Positions 1 to 7,247 are shown, counted from the stretch's first letter. The stretch is DNA of 14,567 nucleotides from JAAYCI01 sp964367945 (GCA_964367945.1 CAYIZZ010000052.1:1-14567), one strand, 5' to 3'. A program made the numbers and translations. Notes: generated by a model not told the origin, from the letters alone.

Positions 1-261
1 GAAAAATATTGTGATAAAGTAGCCATTATTAAAGATGGTGTTTTAGTAGATTATTTTGATATGAGCGAGGTTAAAATAAAGCACAAGCAAACAGTTTCAT
101 ACAAAACAAAAGACGGAAAAAGTGAAATGTTTGAGATTGATAGTGACATAAACGATGTGGTGGCACAGCTACATACGCTGGATCTTGAGTGGCTTGAAAT
201 AAAAACAAAAACAGTGGAAGACGAGTTTATAGAATACTACGAGGAGGATAAACAGTCATGA
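1..261 (+). CDS. ABC transporter ATP-binding protein, C-terminal part (5' end outside window)
   Basis: The reading frame is open from base 1 and ends with TGA at 259-261, so only the last 86 residues are present. The segment begins EKYCDKVAIIKDGVLV, which is the end of the nucleotide-binding domain just after the H-loop in drug- and antibiotic-type ABC ATPases. It continues into the short charged C-terminal extension usual in that group, ending in a VEDEFIEYYEE-like helix. The Walker A, signature and Walker B motifs would lie upstream and cannot be checked. The stop overlaps the start of the next gene (ATGA), which implies translational coupling with the permease. An isolated start at base 61 would give a 66-residue protein, but the in-frame conserved residues before it show that this is the tail of a longer gene. 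The exporter's substrate cannot be told. Confidence 0.85.
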   Translation, partial: EKYCDKVAIIKDGVLVDYFDMSEVKIKHKQTVSYKTKDGKSEMFEIDSDINDVVAQLHTLDLEWLEIKTKTVEDEFIEYYEEDKQS

Positions 262-1076
262 AAAATATTGACTTTAAAAATATATTGAAACTGTGTAGGT
301 TCAATTTATTCACTTCTCGGAAAGTCATTATAGGCTGGAGCATTGCCATTACAAGCATTATGACACTATACATGATTTTATTCCCCTCGGTTAAAGACAT
401 GGGCCAGTTAAAGCTGGACAACATGCCACAAGAAGTTCTTCAGTTTGTGGGCATGGAGCAAATGAGTGACCTATCAAACTTCACCACATACTACGGCATG
501 ATATTTGCCCTTATTTTAGTGGCGATATCCATATTTTCGGCCACATTTGCCGCAGGGCTTATCACAAAAGAAGAAAAGACAAAATCCATAGAGTTTTTAA
601 GTGCACTAGCTGTAAGCAGACAAGAAATTTACATCTCGAAATACTTCACAGCAACCATAGCAGCAGCCATAGTGCTCACATGTGCAGTGTGCTCAACCAT
701 TGTCTGCGGCATGATAAACGGTGGCGAAACATTCGAAATAATGGATATAATAGCCTCAGCCAAAACAACCAGTTTCACCGCCTTGCTTTTTGGGGCAATA
801 GCCTTGTTTTTAGCTTCAGTCAGTAATAAAACAGGTTCCGGTGCAGTAGCAAGTTCTGTGATAATAGCAAGTTATATGCTGGGATATTTAGGCGAGCTAC
901 TAGGTGAAGACGCAGAGTTTTTGCTTTATTTCTCACCCTTCATATCACTCAGCGTGGAAAACGCCATAGAAATGGACGATAAATTCATCACCACACTAGC
1001 TGTATATGTGGCTATATACGTAGCAGTTTTGGTGGTGGGATGTGTTGCATATAAAAAGCGAGACCTAAAAGTATAG
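258..1076 (+). CDS. ABC-2 type transporter permease
   Basis: A 272-residue integral membrane protein with about six hydrophobic segments, near residues 22-42, 79-101, 131-152, 171-188, 196-213 and 245-265. Between the second and third segments is the charged stretch ITKEEKTKSIEFLSALAVSR, the hallmark cytoplasmic loop of ABC-2 exporters (a Glu-rich turn, then the SR-x-E helix). The C-terminus YKKRDLKV is also typical. The start at 258 has an excellent ribosome site (GAGGAGG around 240-246) and overlaps the upstream ATPase stop by ATGA, so the two subunits are made together and should form one exporter, 2 ATPases plus 2 permeases or a heterodimeric permease. No substrate can be assigned: such pairs export antibiotics, peptides, lipids or sodium. 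No regulator of the pair is inside the window. Confidence 0.85.
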   Translation: MKNIDFKNILKLCRFNLFTSRKVIIGWSIAITSIMTLYMILFPSVKDMGQLKLDNMPQEVLQFVGMEQMSDLSNFTTYYGMIFALILVAISIFSATFAAGLITKEEKTKSIEFLSALAVSRQEIYISKYFTATIAAAIVLTCAVCSTIVCGMINGGETFEIMDIIASAKTTSFTALLFGAIALFLASVSNKTGSGAVASSVIIASYMLGYLGELLGEDAEFLLYFSPFISLSVENAIEMDDKFITTLAVYVAIYVAVLVVGCVAYKKRDLKV

Positions 1077-1181
1077 CTCAGGCTACAGATAAAATACCTC
1101 TTTCGGCGTCATCTGCAAAATGTCTGCGAGGTTACATACAAACAGTATGCGCCCTCTGCAAAGCCTCCCACACTAGCATCA

Positions 1182-1219
1182 AAAAAGGCAAAAACGACTT
1201 TAGTCGTTTTTGCCTTTTT
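1182..1219. terminator. Bidirectional intrinsic terminator
   Basis: A perfect 18-bp inverted repeat: arm 1182-1199 (AAAAAGGCAAAAACGACT), two central T, arm 1202-1219. The A-run on the left and the T-run on the right make a U-tract for either strand. It sits between the converging ABC permease (+) and DUF1015 (-) genes and should end both transcripts. Confidence 0.9.
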
Positions 1220-1232
1220 AAAGTTGTTAAGA

Positions 1233-2510
1233 TTATAAAATAGACCTACATTCCATATAATAGCGTTTGTCTTTTGCATGTCCCATTGAAAATGTCTTTT
1301 TAGGTAGCACGCCTCCCAAAGCAACACCTCGGAAAATATCACTTTTAGCGAATGGTGGCATAAGTAGTCCCACAGCTTTTTTCTCGGACACTAATGCGTG
1401 TACACTGTCATCACCATGCACGTAATCAACATACATCTCGGGGCTTTCCGCAGCGCATAGTTCTAAAAACGCATCCACACTTCCAACCACCAAAGGCTCT
1501 TTTGCGTCGCTTAAATATACGTCTTCTGTCACGTTATCACCACACACTAGTGAAAAATGTTGATCGCCTTCAACATTTGATACAGTGATTCCGTGTTTTT
1601 GTGTGTATTGTGAAAGAGCATTTTTAACAGCTTCAGGATCTACGCCAAACACTACCCTATGGATAGGCTCTATAGTAATAGCATCACTTTGGACGTTCTC
1701 AAGCTCAACAAGACAATACCTGGCAGGATGATTTTCAAGCTCTTCTTGTGACAGCTTACCCTTAGTTTCTTCCCATAGGGCTTTTGCGGTTGCAAGGCTG
1801 TGGTTGCCATCCCCTACCGCTAACGAAAAAGGAGTGGTTTTGCCTTTTGAGGCCGGATACTTTTGATAAAATTCGTTTTCATCTTCAAGCGCAGATAAAG
1901 CATTTGATATGGTATCTATGTCGCTTTTATCCGTTACGGCCCAAGCACGAACACTTCCACCGCCAAGCATAAGCGATACATTATACAGTGGCAAAAGCGT
2001 ATTTTTTTTCTCGGCCAAAGGCTCTATCACAGTTTTTTGGGCATCGTCCACCAAAAGTAAAATGTGTGGACTTTCCAGTTTGGCACCACGACGAACAGCA
2101 AGACGCGGCGGTATACGTTCCTCTACAGTGTTTTCAGATGGTCTCACTTTGGGGTGAGTACCTTTTTCATAAGCATATTCTTCAAGATCCACCATGCCGA
2201 CAAGCCCTTGGCGGGTACCTGAAGATGTTTCTCGCTCGATATAAACAAACCCATTAAAAGAAGATGTTAAAACAGTATCGTGATATGTGAGCATATTAGA
2301 GTGAATATCAGAAATACGGCTTTTCACGTTCTCATCTTCTAAATACACCTCTGGCAAAATCATTTGAAAAGTACTGGGTGCATTACCTATTAAATTTTCT
2401 ACATCGCGCCAATACAAAGGCTCGCTGGTGAATTGATCGCAAGCAATCACAGCCCATTTTTCCAAATCCACATCTTTTTTCGGCAGTAAAATATCAGCAG
2501 CTAAAAACAT
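1233..2510 (-). CDS. DUF1015 family protein
   Basis: A 425-residue, apparently soluble protein matching the DUF1015 family over its whole length. The N-terminus AADILLPKKDVDLEKWAVIACDQ, RPSENTVEERIPPRLAVRRG near residues 123-142, the LESPHILLLVDD stretch near 145-156, VGDGNHSLATAK at 232-243 (the family's DG-N/H-H motif) and IEPIHRVVFG near 280-289 are recognisable family blocks. The molecular function is not established here. The DGxH-type motif recalls the ParB/SerK (free serine kinase) superfamily, and relatives are often seen near serine biosynthesis genes, but no serA or serC is in this window. The start at 2510 has a GAGGAA ribosome site. The gene begins 19 bases after the rnfA-like gene, so it is very probably the last gene of the rpe-Rnf-like operon. 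Family assignment is strong; function is open. Confidence 0.88.
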   Translation of the reverse strand: MFLAADILLPKKDVDLEKWAVIACDQFTSEPLYWRDVENLIGNAPSTFQMILPEVYLEDENVKSRISDIHSNMLTYHDTVLTSSFNGFVYIERETSSGTRQGLVGMVDLEEYAYEKGTHPKVRPSENTVEERIPPRLAVRRGAKLESPHILLLVDDAQKTVIEPLAEKKNTLLPLYNVSLMLGGGSVRAWAVTDKSDIDTISNALSALEDENEFYQKYPASKGKTTPFSLAVGDGNHSLATAKALWEETKGKLSQEELENHPARYCLVELENVQSDAITIEPIHRVVFGVDPEAVKNALSQYTQKHGITVSNVEGDQHFSLVCGDNVTEDVYLSDAKEPLVVGSVDAFLELCAAESPEMYVDYVHGDDSVHALVSEKKAVGLLMPPFAKSDIFRGVALGGVLPKKTFSMGHAKDKRYYMECRSIL

Positions 2511-2529
2511 ATATATTCCTCGTTTAGGT

Positions 2530-3144
2530 TTAAATTGCCACCCTGTGGCCGGTTAGTGCGTAAATAGCAAGTGATAAAATTCCGACATAAAGCAGCTTTA
2601 TAGGCAAACCGCGGAAGGTTTCAGGAACATTATTGTTTTTCATTTTATGTTCACCTTCACTTACAATCAGCACAGCAATCGAATAACCGATGCCACTACC
2701 AAGTGCGAAGCCCATAGTTTGCAAGAAGTCATAGTTTTGGCCGGAAGTAATCAAGATAGGCCCAAGGATAGCGTTGTTTAGGCATACCATGGGCAAAATA
2801 TCCAGCCATTCTTCCTTATTATGTGGGCGAAAAACAAGAACAATCAGCGCCATTACCAAAAGCGCAATCAAAGCGCACACCACAAAAGCAAGTGGGGTCA
2901 CATAATCTCGGTACCAGTGCTGAGGCTGAGCCAACAGCTGCTGCGCAAAAAAACCAAGCGGGGCACTGATGACATTGCCAACGCATAAAAGCCCGCAGAA
3001 TATCATACTATTAGTGGCAGAATCACTGACAAGATGAGTGAGACGCGAAACACCAAAACCACGAGTGAAAACAGCATTTTGAACGAAAATAGCAATTACG
3101 GCATACGCAAAAAATGTGCCTAAATTTTGTAAAACGATGCTCAT
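2530..3144 (-). CDS. rnfA: RnfA/NqrE-like membrane protein (Rnf-Nqr domain), lacking the cluster cysteines
   Basis: A 204-residue protein with about six membrane segments, the usual RnfA size. Family blocks: VQNAVFTRGFGVSR near 21-34 (canonical N-x-V-L-S-R-F-L-G-x-C-P-F-L-G-V-S), LPMVCLNNAILG at 117-128 (canonical LPLITTNCAVLG), LGSGIGYSIAVLI at 148-160 and VPETFRGLPI at 173-182 (canonical VPKALKGFPI). In canonical RnfA one cysteine in each of the first two blocks helps bind an intramembrane [2Fe-2S] cluster with RnfE. Here the first is lost in a short gap and the second is Asn124; Cys121 lies one helical turn away. The start at 3144 is preferred over the longer frame from 3204 because it begins the conserved first helix and overlaps the upstream stop (ATGA). 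Electron transfer in the canonical way is doubtful. Confidence 0.85.
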   Translation of the reverse strand: MSIVLQNLGTFFAYAVIAIFVQNAVFTRGFGVSRLTHLVSDSATNSMIFCGLLCVGNVISAPLGFFAQQLLAQPQHWYRDYVTPLAFVVCALIALLVMALIVLVFRPHNKEEWLDILPMVCLNNAILGPILITSGQNYDFLQTMGFALGSGIGYSIAVLIVSEGEHKMKNNNVPETFRGLPIKLLYVGILSLAIYALTGHRVAI

Positions 3145-3791
3145 GATATCTGTCTCACCCCCGTAAGAATATTTTTCTTGAAGGCTTTCACAAGTCCTCG
3201 CCATAAAGCTGTTAAAAAGGCTAACAAAATAAATCCACCTGCAGGCGAAGTAGCCATAGGAAGCAAGCTACCTTCGTATATTTCTATACCATACAGTGTG
3301 CCAAGCGCTAAAAGTTCTCTAAGGCCTGCTGTTAAAAATAGTACCAGACAGAACCCGATAGTTGTGATAATACCCTTTTTAAATGATGTGATAATTCGCT
3401 CACTTGCAGGGTTAGCATATCTTTTTATGATAAGTGGTTCCAGTACCATAAGCGGAAGATAGATACCGACATTTTGTAGATTATTGCCAAATATGTTTTC
3501 CATCAGCATGGCCACTCCGATATAAACTAGCCCGGACACAAGTGCATATACAGGCCCACGTAGATGTTTGCCGATGCGCTGACCAATAAATGTAGCTATT
3601 ATGCGGGTGGGTGTGAGTAACAGCGCCATACCCACGGCCAGCATCCATGCGTTTTGCAGATTGGTGGCAGGGATAACCACCAGTGCTAAACCAAGCCCTT
3701 GCATAACCACGGGGTTATTTAAGAAAATGCGGTCACGGCGTGACAGCCTATCCATATTTTCTGCTAAAAAAAGTATACGATTTTCTCTCAT
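3141..3791 (-). CDS. rnfE: RnfE/NqrD-like membrane protein, lacking the cluster cysteines
   Basis: A 216-residue polytopic membrane protein with the RnfE pattern. FLNNPVVMQGLGLALVV at residues 23-39 matches the canonical NNPV-x-VQ-x-LGLCP block, VGIYLPLMVLEPLII at 108-122 matches IYIPLIVVNCIIL, and GLRELLALGTLYGI at 156-169 matches the REILGAGTLFG block. The C-terminal segment SPAGGFILLAFLTALW fits the last helix. The canonical cluster cysteines fall at Ala36 and at Pro119 (the NC pair has become EP). The only cysteine in the protein is Cys148, in a different helix. It overlaps both neighbours by ATGA (rnfD-like stop at 3788, rnfA-like start at 3144), so the three are tightly coupled and presumably assemble together. 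RnfA and RnfE are homologous with inverted topology; the neighbour order supports E here. Confidence 0.83.
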   Translation of the reverse strand: MRENRILFLAENMDRLSRRDRIFLNNPVVMQGLGLALVVIPATNLQNAWMLAVGMALLLTPTRIIATFIGQRIGKHLRGPVYALVSGLVYIGVAMLMENIFGNNLQNVGIYLPLMVLEPLIIKRYANPASERIITSFKKGIITTIGFCLVLFLTAGLRELLALGTLYGIEIYEGSLLPMATSPAGGFILLAFLTALWRGLVKAFKKNILTGVRQIS

Positions 3792-4816
3792 TTAGGCGCC
3801 ACCTCCATTTTCTTCTCTTTACGGCGGGCCAGTAGGTGATCAATAGCACGATCAAAATATCCGGAAAAAGCATTAACCAACAAAAATCCAAAACAAACGC
3901 CCAACTCATAAATACCAAAGTATCTAAACAACATAGTAGCTAGGCCAAGAAAAATACCATACAATATTTGCGAAGTCCAGTTTTTAGGCATGGTGCCAAC
4001 TTCTGAGGCAAGAAAAACAGCTGCAAAAATAATGGCACCGGAAAATAGCTCAAACTTTACCACCTGCAGGCGCACCCAAATATCTTGTGGCCATGTGGCA
4101 AATGATATTTCAGTATAACGAGGAAAAATAAATGCAATTACTGCGACGGTTCCAAGAAAAAACAAAGGAGCCCATAACTCCATGCGTTTTCTCAAAAGTA
4201 AATACACCGCACATGCTAAAATCACTAAAGAGCAACCCACACCCATTGGTCCGGCATAATTACCTAGCAACAAGTTCCATAAGTCTATGCCGGGCAAGCC
4301 GCCGTTGCGTAAAGTCAAAGATGGGCCCTGAACCAGCTCGACGCCTTCAAATGACCACATTGATAACAATCTCTCAAAAGATGGAAAAGGCCTGGAAAGC
4401 CATCCGGAAGGTGCAGGATAACTTAATATTTCTTGTGGCCAGCTGACTGCCGCCACACAAAACCCGACAGCCGCAGGATTGAAAGGATAACTACCATATC
4501 CGCCAAAGGCTTCTTTGCCCACTAATATAGCTACCAGTACTGCAACTATAACTATAGCAAAACGTACATTTGCAGGCATTAAAAGCACTAATATCAACGC
4601 AATACTTATCGAAGAAATTTCGCTGCTGTCATGAGGGCGAGCGCGCAACACAGAAGAAATGCGATCGGCCAATAAAGCGGTAACAACAGCTACCAGGCCA
4701 AGTAATAATGTGCGTGGCCCATAAAAAAAGAACGCCATTAAAAACACCGGCAATGTCATAAAAATAAAATCGCGATGTAAGGCGTTACCTTCATGTATTT
4801 TTTTCTTTTTTGCCAT
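3788..4816 (-). CDS. rnfD: RnfD/NqrB-like membrane subunit with degenerate flavinylation motif
   Basis: A 342-residue polytopic protein resembling RnfD over its length. The blocks are RDFIFMTLPVFLMAFFFYGPR near 15-35, FGGYGSYPFNPAAVGF at 104-119 (canonical FGGLGxNxFNPAL), LWNLLLGNYAGPMG at 179-192 (canonical LLLGNxPGSxGE), SGAIIFAAVFLASE at 259-272 and FRYFGIYELGVCFGFLLVNAF at 297-317. In canonical RnfD/NqrB a Thr in an S-G-A-T motif just before the LLLGN block carries covalent FMN attached by ApbE. Here the corresponding stretch reads ELVQGPSLTL (160-169), leaving only Ser166 as a possible acceptor. The start has an AGGAG site. It follows rpe by 44 bases and overlaps the rnfE-like gene by ATGA. 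No rnfB, rnfC or rnfG lies in the operon. Confidence 0.85.
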   Translation of the reverse strand: MAKKKKIHEGNALHRDFIFMTLPVFLMAFFFYGPRTLLLGLVAVVTALLADRISSVLRARPHDSSEISSISIALILVLLMPANVRFAIVIVAVLVAILVGKEAFGGYGSYPFNPAAVGFCVAAVSWPQEILSYPAPSGWLSRPFPSFERLLSMWSFEGVELVQGPSLTLRNGGLPGIDLWNLLLGNYAGPMGVGCSLVILACAVYLLLRKRMELWAPLFFLGTVAVIAFIFPRYTEISFATWPQDIWVRLQVVKFELFSGAIIFAAVFLASEVGTMPKNWTSQILYGIFLGLATMLFRYFGIYELGVCFGFLLVNAFSGYFDRAIDHLLARRKEKKMEVAPK

Positions 4817-4860
4817 GTTTGCTCCTAAACTGAACCTATATGGTACATTTGAATTTATAA

Positions 4861-5514
4861 CTATGCCATGGATTTTAATGTTTTAACCACAGCGGCAGGA
4901 TCTTCTGCACCAAATATGCTGCTGCCGGCAACCAGAATATCTGCACCTGCTTTGGCACAAATAGCAGCAGTCTCGTCGTTGATACCGCCGTCCACCTCTA
5001 TAAGTAAAGAAAGGTTTTGTGCAGTTGCTTCTTTTTTGATGTCTGATATACGCTGTGCAGACTCGGGAATAAAAGCTTGGCCGCCAAAACCCGGCTCCAC
5101 ACTCATAACCAAAACAAGATCACAAAGTGGAAGTAAAGGGAAAATCTCTTCCAAAGGAGTTTTGGGCTTTATGGAAAGACCGGCCTTGCATCCGATAGCA
5201 CGTATAGCCTGCAAAGTTTCTTTCACAGGACTATCTGACTCATAGTGTATAGTGATGCTGTCGGCGCCTGCTTTATAAAATGGTTCAATATATTTTTGTG
5301 GATCAATAATCATTAAATGCACATCATAATAAGCTTCAGGCAAGGCCTTTGCCAAGCATTGTAGCACAGGTATACCTATCGATAAATTCGGAACAAATAC
5401 ACCGTCCATAACATCAAAATGCAACCAACGATTGTCGGGTGTTACAACTTTTCTACAATGTTGCTCTAAGTTGGCGAAATCAGCTGAAAGTATAGATGGG
5501 GCTATTTCTACCAT
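4861..5514 (-). CDS. rpe: Ribulose-phosphate 3-epimerase
   Basis: A 217-residue TIM-barrel enzyme that interconverts D-ribulose 5-phosphate and D-xylulose 5-phosphate in the cytosolic pentose phosphate pathway. The N-terminus MVEIAPSILSADF is the classic Rpe signature. Metal-binding and catalytic residues are all present: His32 and Asp34 in LHFDVMDGVFVPN, His66 in DVHLM, Asp175 in EVDGGIN. MSVEPGFGGQAFIP (137-150) and the phosphate-binding VAGSSIFG (195-202) also match. The frame is open further upstream to 5613, but the extra 33 residues have no family match, and 5514 has an AAGGGA ribosome site. The gene is complete and of normal length. It is the first gene of the operon that continues into the Rnf-like block, and its leader contains a terminator-like hairpin. 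Confidence 0.95.
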   Translation of the reverse strand: MVEIAPSILSADFANLEQHCRKVVTPDNRWLHFDVMDGVFVPNLSIGIPVLQCLAKALPEAYYDVHLMIIDPQKYIEPFYKAGADSITIHYESDSPVKETLQAIRAIGCKAGLSIKPKTPLEEIFPLLPLCDLVLVMSVEPGFGGQAFIPESAQRISDIKKEATAQNLSLLIEVDGGINDETAAICAKAGADILVAGSSIFGAEDPAAVVKTLKSMA

Positions 5515-5592
5515 AATACTCAATCCCTTCTGCAACCGATATATAACCGGTATTTTGCTTTGAAATATAGTAATTGTGAAAAACAGAAAAAC

Positions 5593-5631
5593 TTCTGCCA
5601 TAAAACATAACAAATATGTTTTGTGGCAGAA
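5593..5631 (-). terminator. Terminator-like hairpin after the histidine kinase gene, inside the rpe leader
   Basis: Two 17-base arms, 5593-5609 and 5615-5631, pair with a single G-U-type mismatch around a 5-base loop. Read on the minus strand, the hairpin is followed by GTTTTTCTGTTTTTC, a U-rich run. It could end the histidine kinase transcript. Because a good promoter lies at 5716-5688, it would also sit in the 5' leader of rpe and could act as an attenuator. Confidence 0.65.
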
Positions 5632-5687
5632 ATATGTTTTGGTTATTTTATTTGCACATTCGCATCTGCCATTTAACGAATAAAAGT

Positions 5688-5716
5688 ATTTTACACCATA
5701 TTGTCAGCAATGGCAA
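5688..5716 (-). promoter_or_regulatory. Predicted sigma-A promoter for the rpe/Rnf-like operon
   Basis: On the minus strand TTGCCA (5716-5711) and TAAAAT (5693-5688) are separated by exactly 17 bases; each hexamer is one base off consensus. The predicted start of RNA is near 5680, about 165 bases before the rpe start codon, leaving the hairpin at 5631-5593 within the leader. It lies just downstream of the histidine kinase stop codon. The region is AT-rich, so chance matches are possible. Confidence 0.5.
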
Positions 5717-5742
5717 ATTTCATATAATATATTGCTTGTATT

Positions 5743-7197
5743 TTATCGGTTAGATGTAGCAGATATAGTGTTATTATTTGTGTTGCCGACGCCCATAGGC
5801 AAGCTAAATGAAAATGAAGCATATTTACCTTTTTCACTTTCGGCCCATATACGGCCACCCATAAGCCCTAGCAAGATTTTAGAAATATGTAACCCTAAAC
5901 CTGCGCCACGTGAATTGAAGTTACGGCTTTTATCGGCCTTATGAAAACGATTGAATATATAATTCAATGTAGTGGGTGACATTCCTATACCGGTGTTGTG
6001 GATGGTAGTTATCACTTCGTTGCCTTCTGTGCGAACATTAACAGTGATAACACCACCGTTATCTGCAAACTTTATAGCATTATCTACTATGTTGAATAAT
6101 ATCTGATGAATAAAATCTTTATCACATTTTACCAGCACAGGCTCATCACAAACTAAACCAACCACTTGCAAGTTTTTTTCTTCCAAACCCTTTTCAGAGG
6201 TCAAAAATACTGATGTGATAGATTCCCACAAATTAAAAGTGATAATTTCGGGTATATATTCGCCCACTTCCAAACGAGCAATATCAAGCATGTTTTTTGT
6301 CAGACGAGCCAAGCGACCTACCTCGTCACTAACTACTTCCAAGTAATTTTCACGCTGCTCCAGTGGAATAGTTCCATCAAGCATACCGTCTATGAATCCT
6401 TTAATGGTGGTCATAGGTGTGCGTAGTTCATGCGCAATGTTACCCATAAAACTGCGCCTGGATTTATCGGCAGCTTGCACAGAGCTAGCCATTTCATTGA
6501 TGATGATAGCTAGCTGAGCCAGTTCATCGTCACCCTCTACAGGTACGCGAACACTATAATCACCCTCGCCGAAACTGTTGGCCACATCGGCTATTTTACT
6601 CAAAGGTGCAATAGTATGTCTGGCCAGCATCAGCGCTATTATACCTGAAGGTATAAGAATAACAAGTGCAACAATTAAAAATGTTGTTATAAGGCTTTGT
6701 AAATAATCGAGTATTGCACTGTTTTTATAAGCTGCTAAAATAAAACCCACTTCGGTTCCATTTTCATTTATAAGTACCCTGCCAAAAGTGTAGTGGCTTG
6801 TTTCATACAGTCCGTTTAAATACTTATTATCGCTTATAAATCCATCTTGGCTCATCTGTAAAAGAAAGGCTTGGTCTAAAACCAGGCCCATATCGGGAGC
6901 GCCTTCACCGGAAGAATATTGTATCATTCCGGTTGTGTCCACAATAAATACCTTAGCGCTTGTAACATACGCCATATCATTAATACTATGTAAGTTTTCA
7001 GCAGATAAAAGATCATATCCGTCTGATTTAACATTATCAGCAACAGTCAAAGTGATATCTGATAATATTTCTCGTTCGTTTTCACGAAAGTGTCCCACGC
7101 CAACAATACTTTGTATTACACCCATACCAAGCACGCTAACAAAAACCACAATGGTAATGGATATAAAAAAGTAGTATCGAATAGATTTCGATTTCAT
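5743..7197 (-). CDS. Membrane sensor histidine kinase
   Basis: A 484-residue two-component sensor. Membrane helices near residues 8-30 and 165-192 enclose an extracytoplasmic sensor domain of about 135 residues. A HAMP linker follows (about 190-245), then the HisKA dimerisation domain with the phospho-accepting His256 in FMGNIAHELRTPM. The HATPase domain shows the N box NIVDNAIKF (369-377), the G1 box NTGIGMS (401-407), the F box FNRFHKAD and the G2 box GAGLGLHISK (431-440). All catalytic motifs are intact, so the protein should autophosphorylate. It lies downstream of the OmpR-type regulator gene in the usual order and should signal to it. The sensed cue cannot be told. The ribosome site before its start is weak, and the upstream gap can form a hairpin (7247-7201) covering that site. 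Confidence 0.93.
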   Translation of the reverse strand: MKSKSIRYYFFISITIVVFVSVLGMGVIQSIVGVGHFRENEREILSDITLTVADNVKSDGYDLLSAENLHSINDMAYVTSAKVFIVDTTGMIQYSSGEGAPDMGLVLDQAFLLQMSQDGFISDNKYLNGLYETSHYTFGRVLINENGTEVGFILAAYKNSAILDYLQSLITTFLIVALVILIPSGIIALMLARHTIAPLSKIADVANSFGEGDYSVRVPVEGDDELAQLAIIINEMASSVQAADKSRRSFMGNIAHELRTPMTTIKGFIDGMLDGTIPLEQRENYLEVVSDEVGRLARLTKNMLDIARLEVGEYIPEIITFNLWESITSVFLTSEKGLEEKNLQVVGLVCDEPVLVKCDKDFIHQILFNIVDNAIKFADNGGVITVNVRTEGNEVITTIHNTGIGMSPTTLNYIFNRFHKADKSRNFNSRGAGLGLHISKILLGLMGGRIWAESEKGKYASFSFSLPMGVGNTNNNTISATSNR

Positions 7198-7200
7198 AAT

Positions 7201-7247
7201 ACACCGTATCCAGTTTAGTCGATCGGTTTAGGTTCATCATACGGCGT
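7201..7247 (-). promoter_or_regulatory. Possible hairpin covering the histidine kinase ribosome site
   Basis: Minus-strand arms 7247-7239 (ACGCCGTAT) and 7209-7201 (ATACGGTGT) can pair over 9 bases with one G-U pair and a 29-base loop. The second arm ends three bases before the kinase ATG and contains its only Shine-Dalgarno-like bases (GGTG). It could lower kinase translation relative to the regulator. The structure is short and the loop long, so this is tentative. Confidence 0.3.

Noticed and set aside
1109..1342. 77-residue minus-strand open frame overlapping the end of the DUF1015 gene
   Set aside because: It runs through the perfect terminator hairpin, overlaps a well-matched gene in another frame and has no ribosome site.
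4132..4446. 104-residue plus-strand open frame within the rnfD-like gene
   Set aside because: Opposite strand to a conserved membrane-protein gene, no family pattern and no ribosome site.
5531..5555. Short ACCG...CGGT inverted repeat before rpe as an operator
   Set aside because: Only four bases per arm; expected by chance.
5515..5613. N-terminal extension of rpe to 5613
   Set aside because: The extra residues do not belong to the Rpe family and would be encoded by the leader hairpin.
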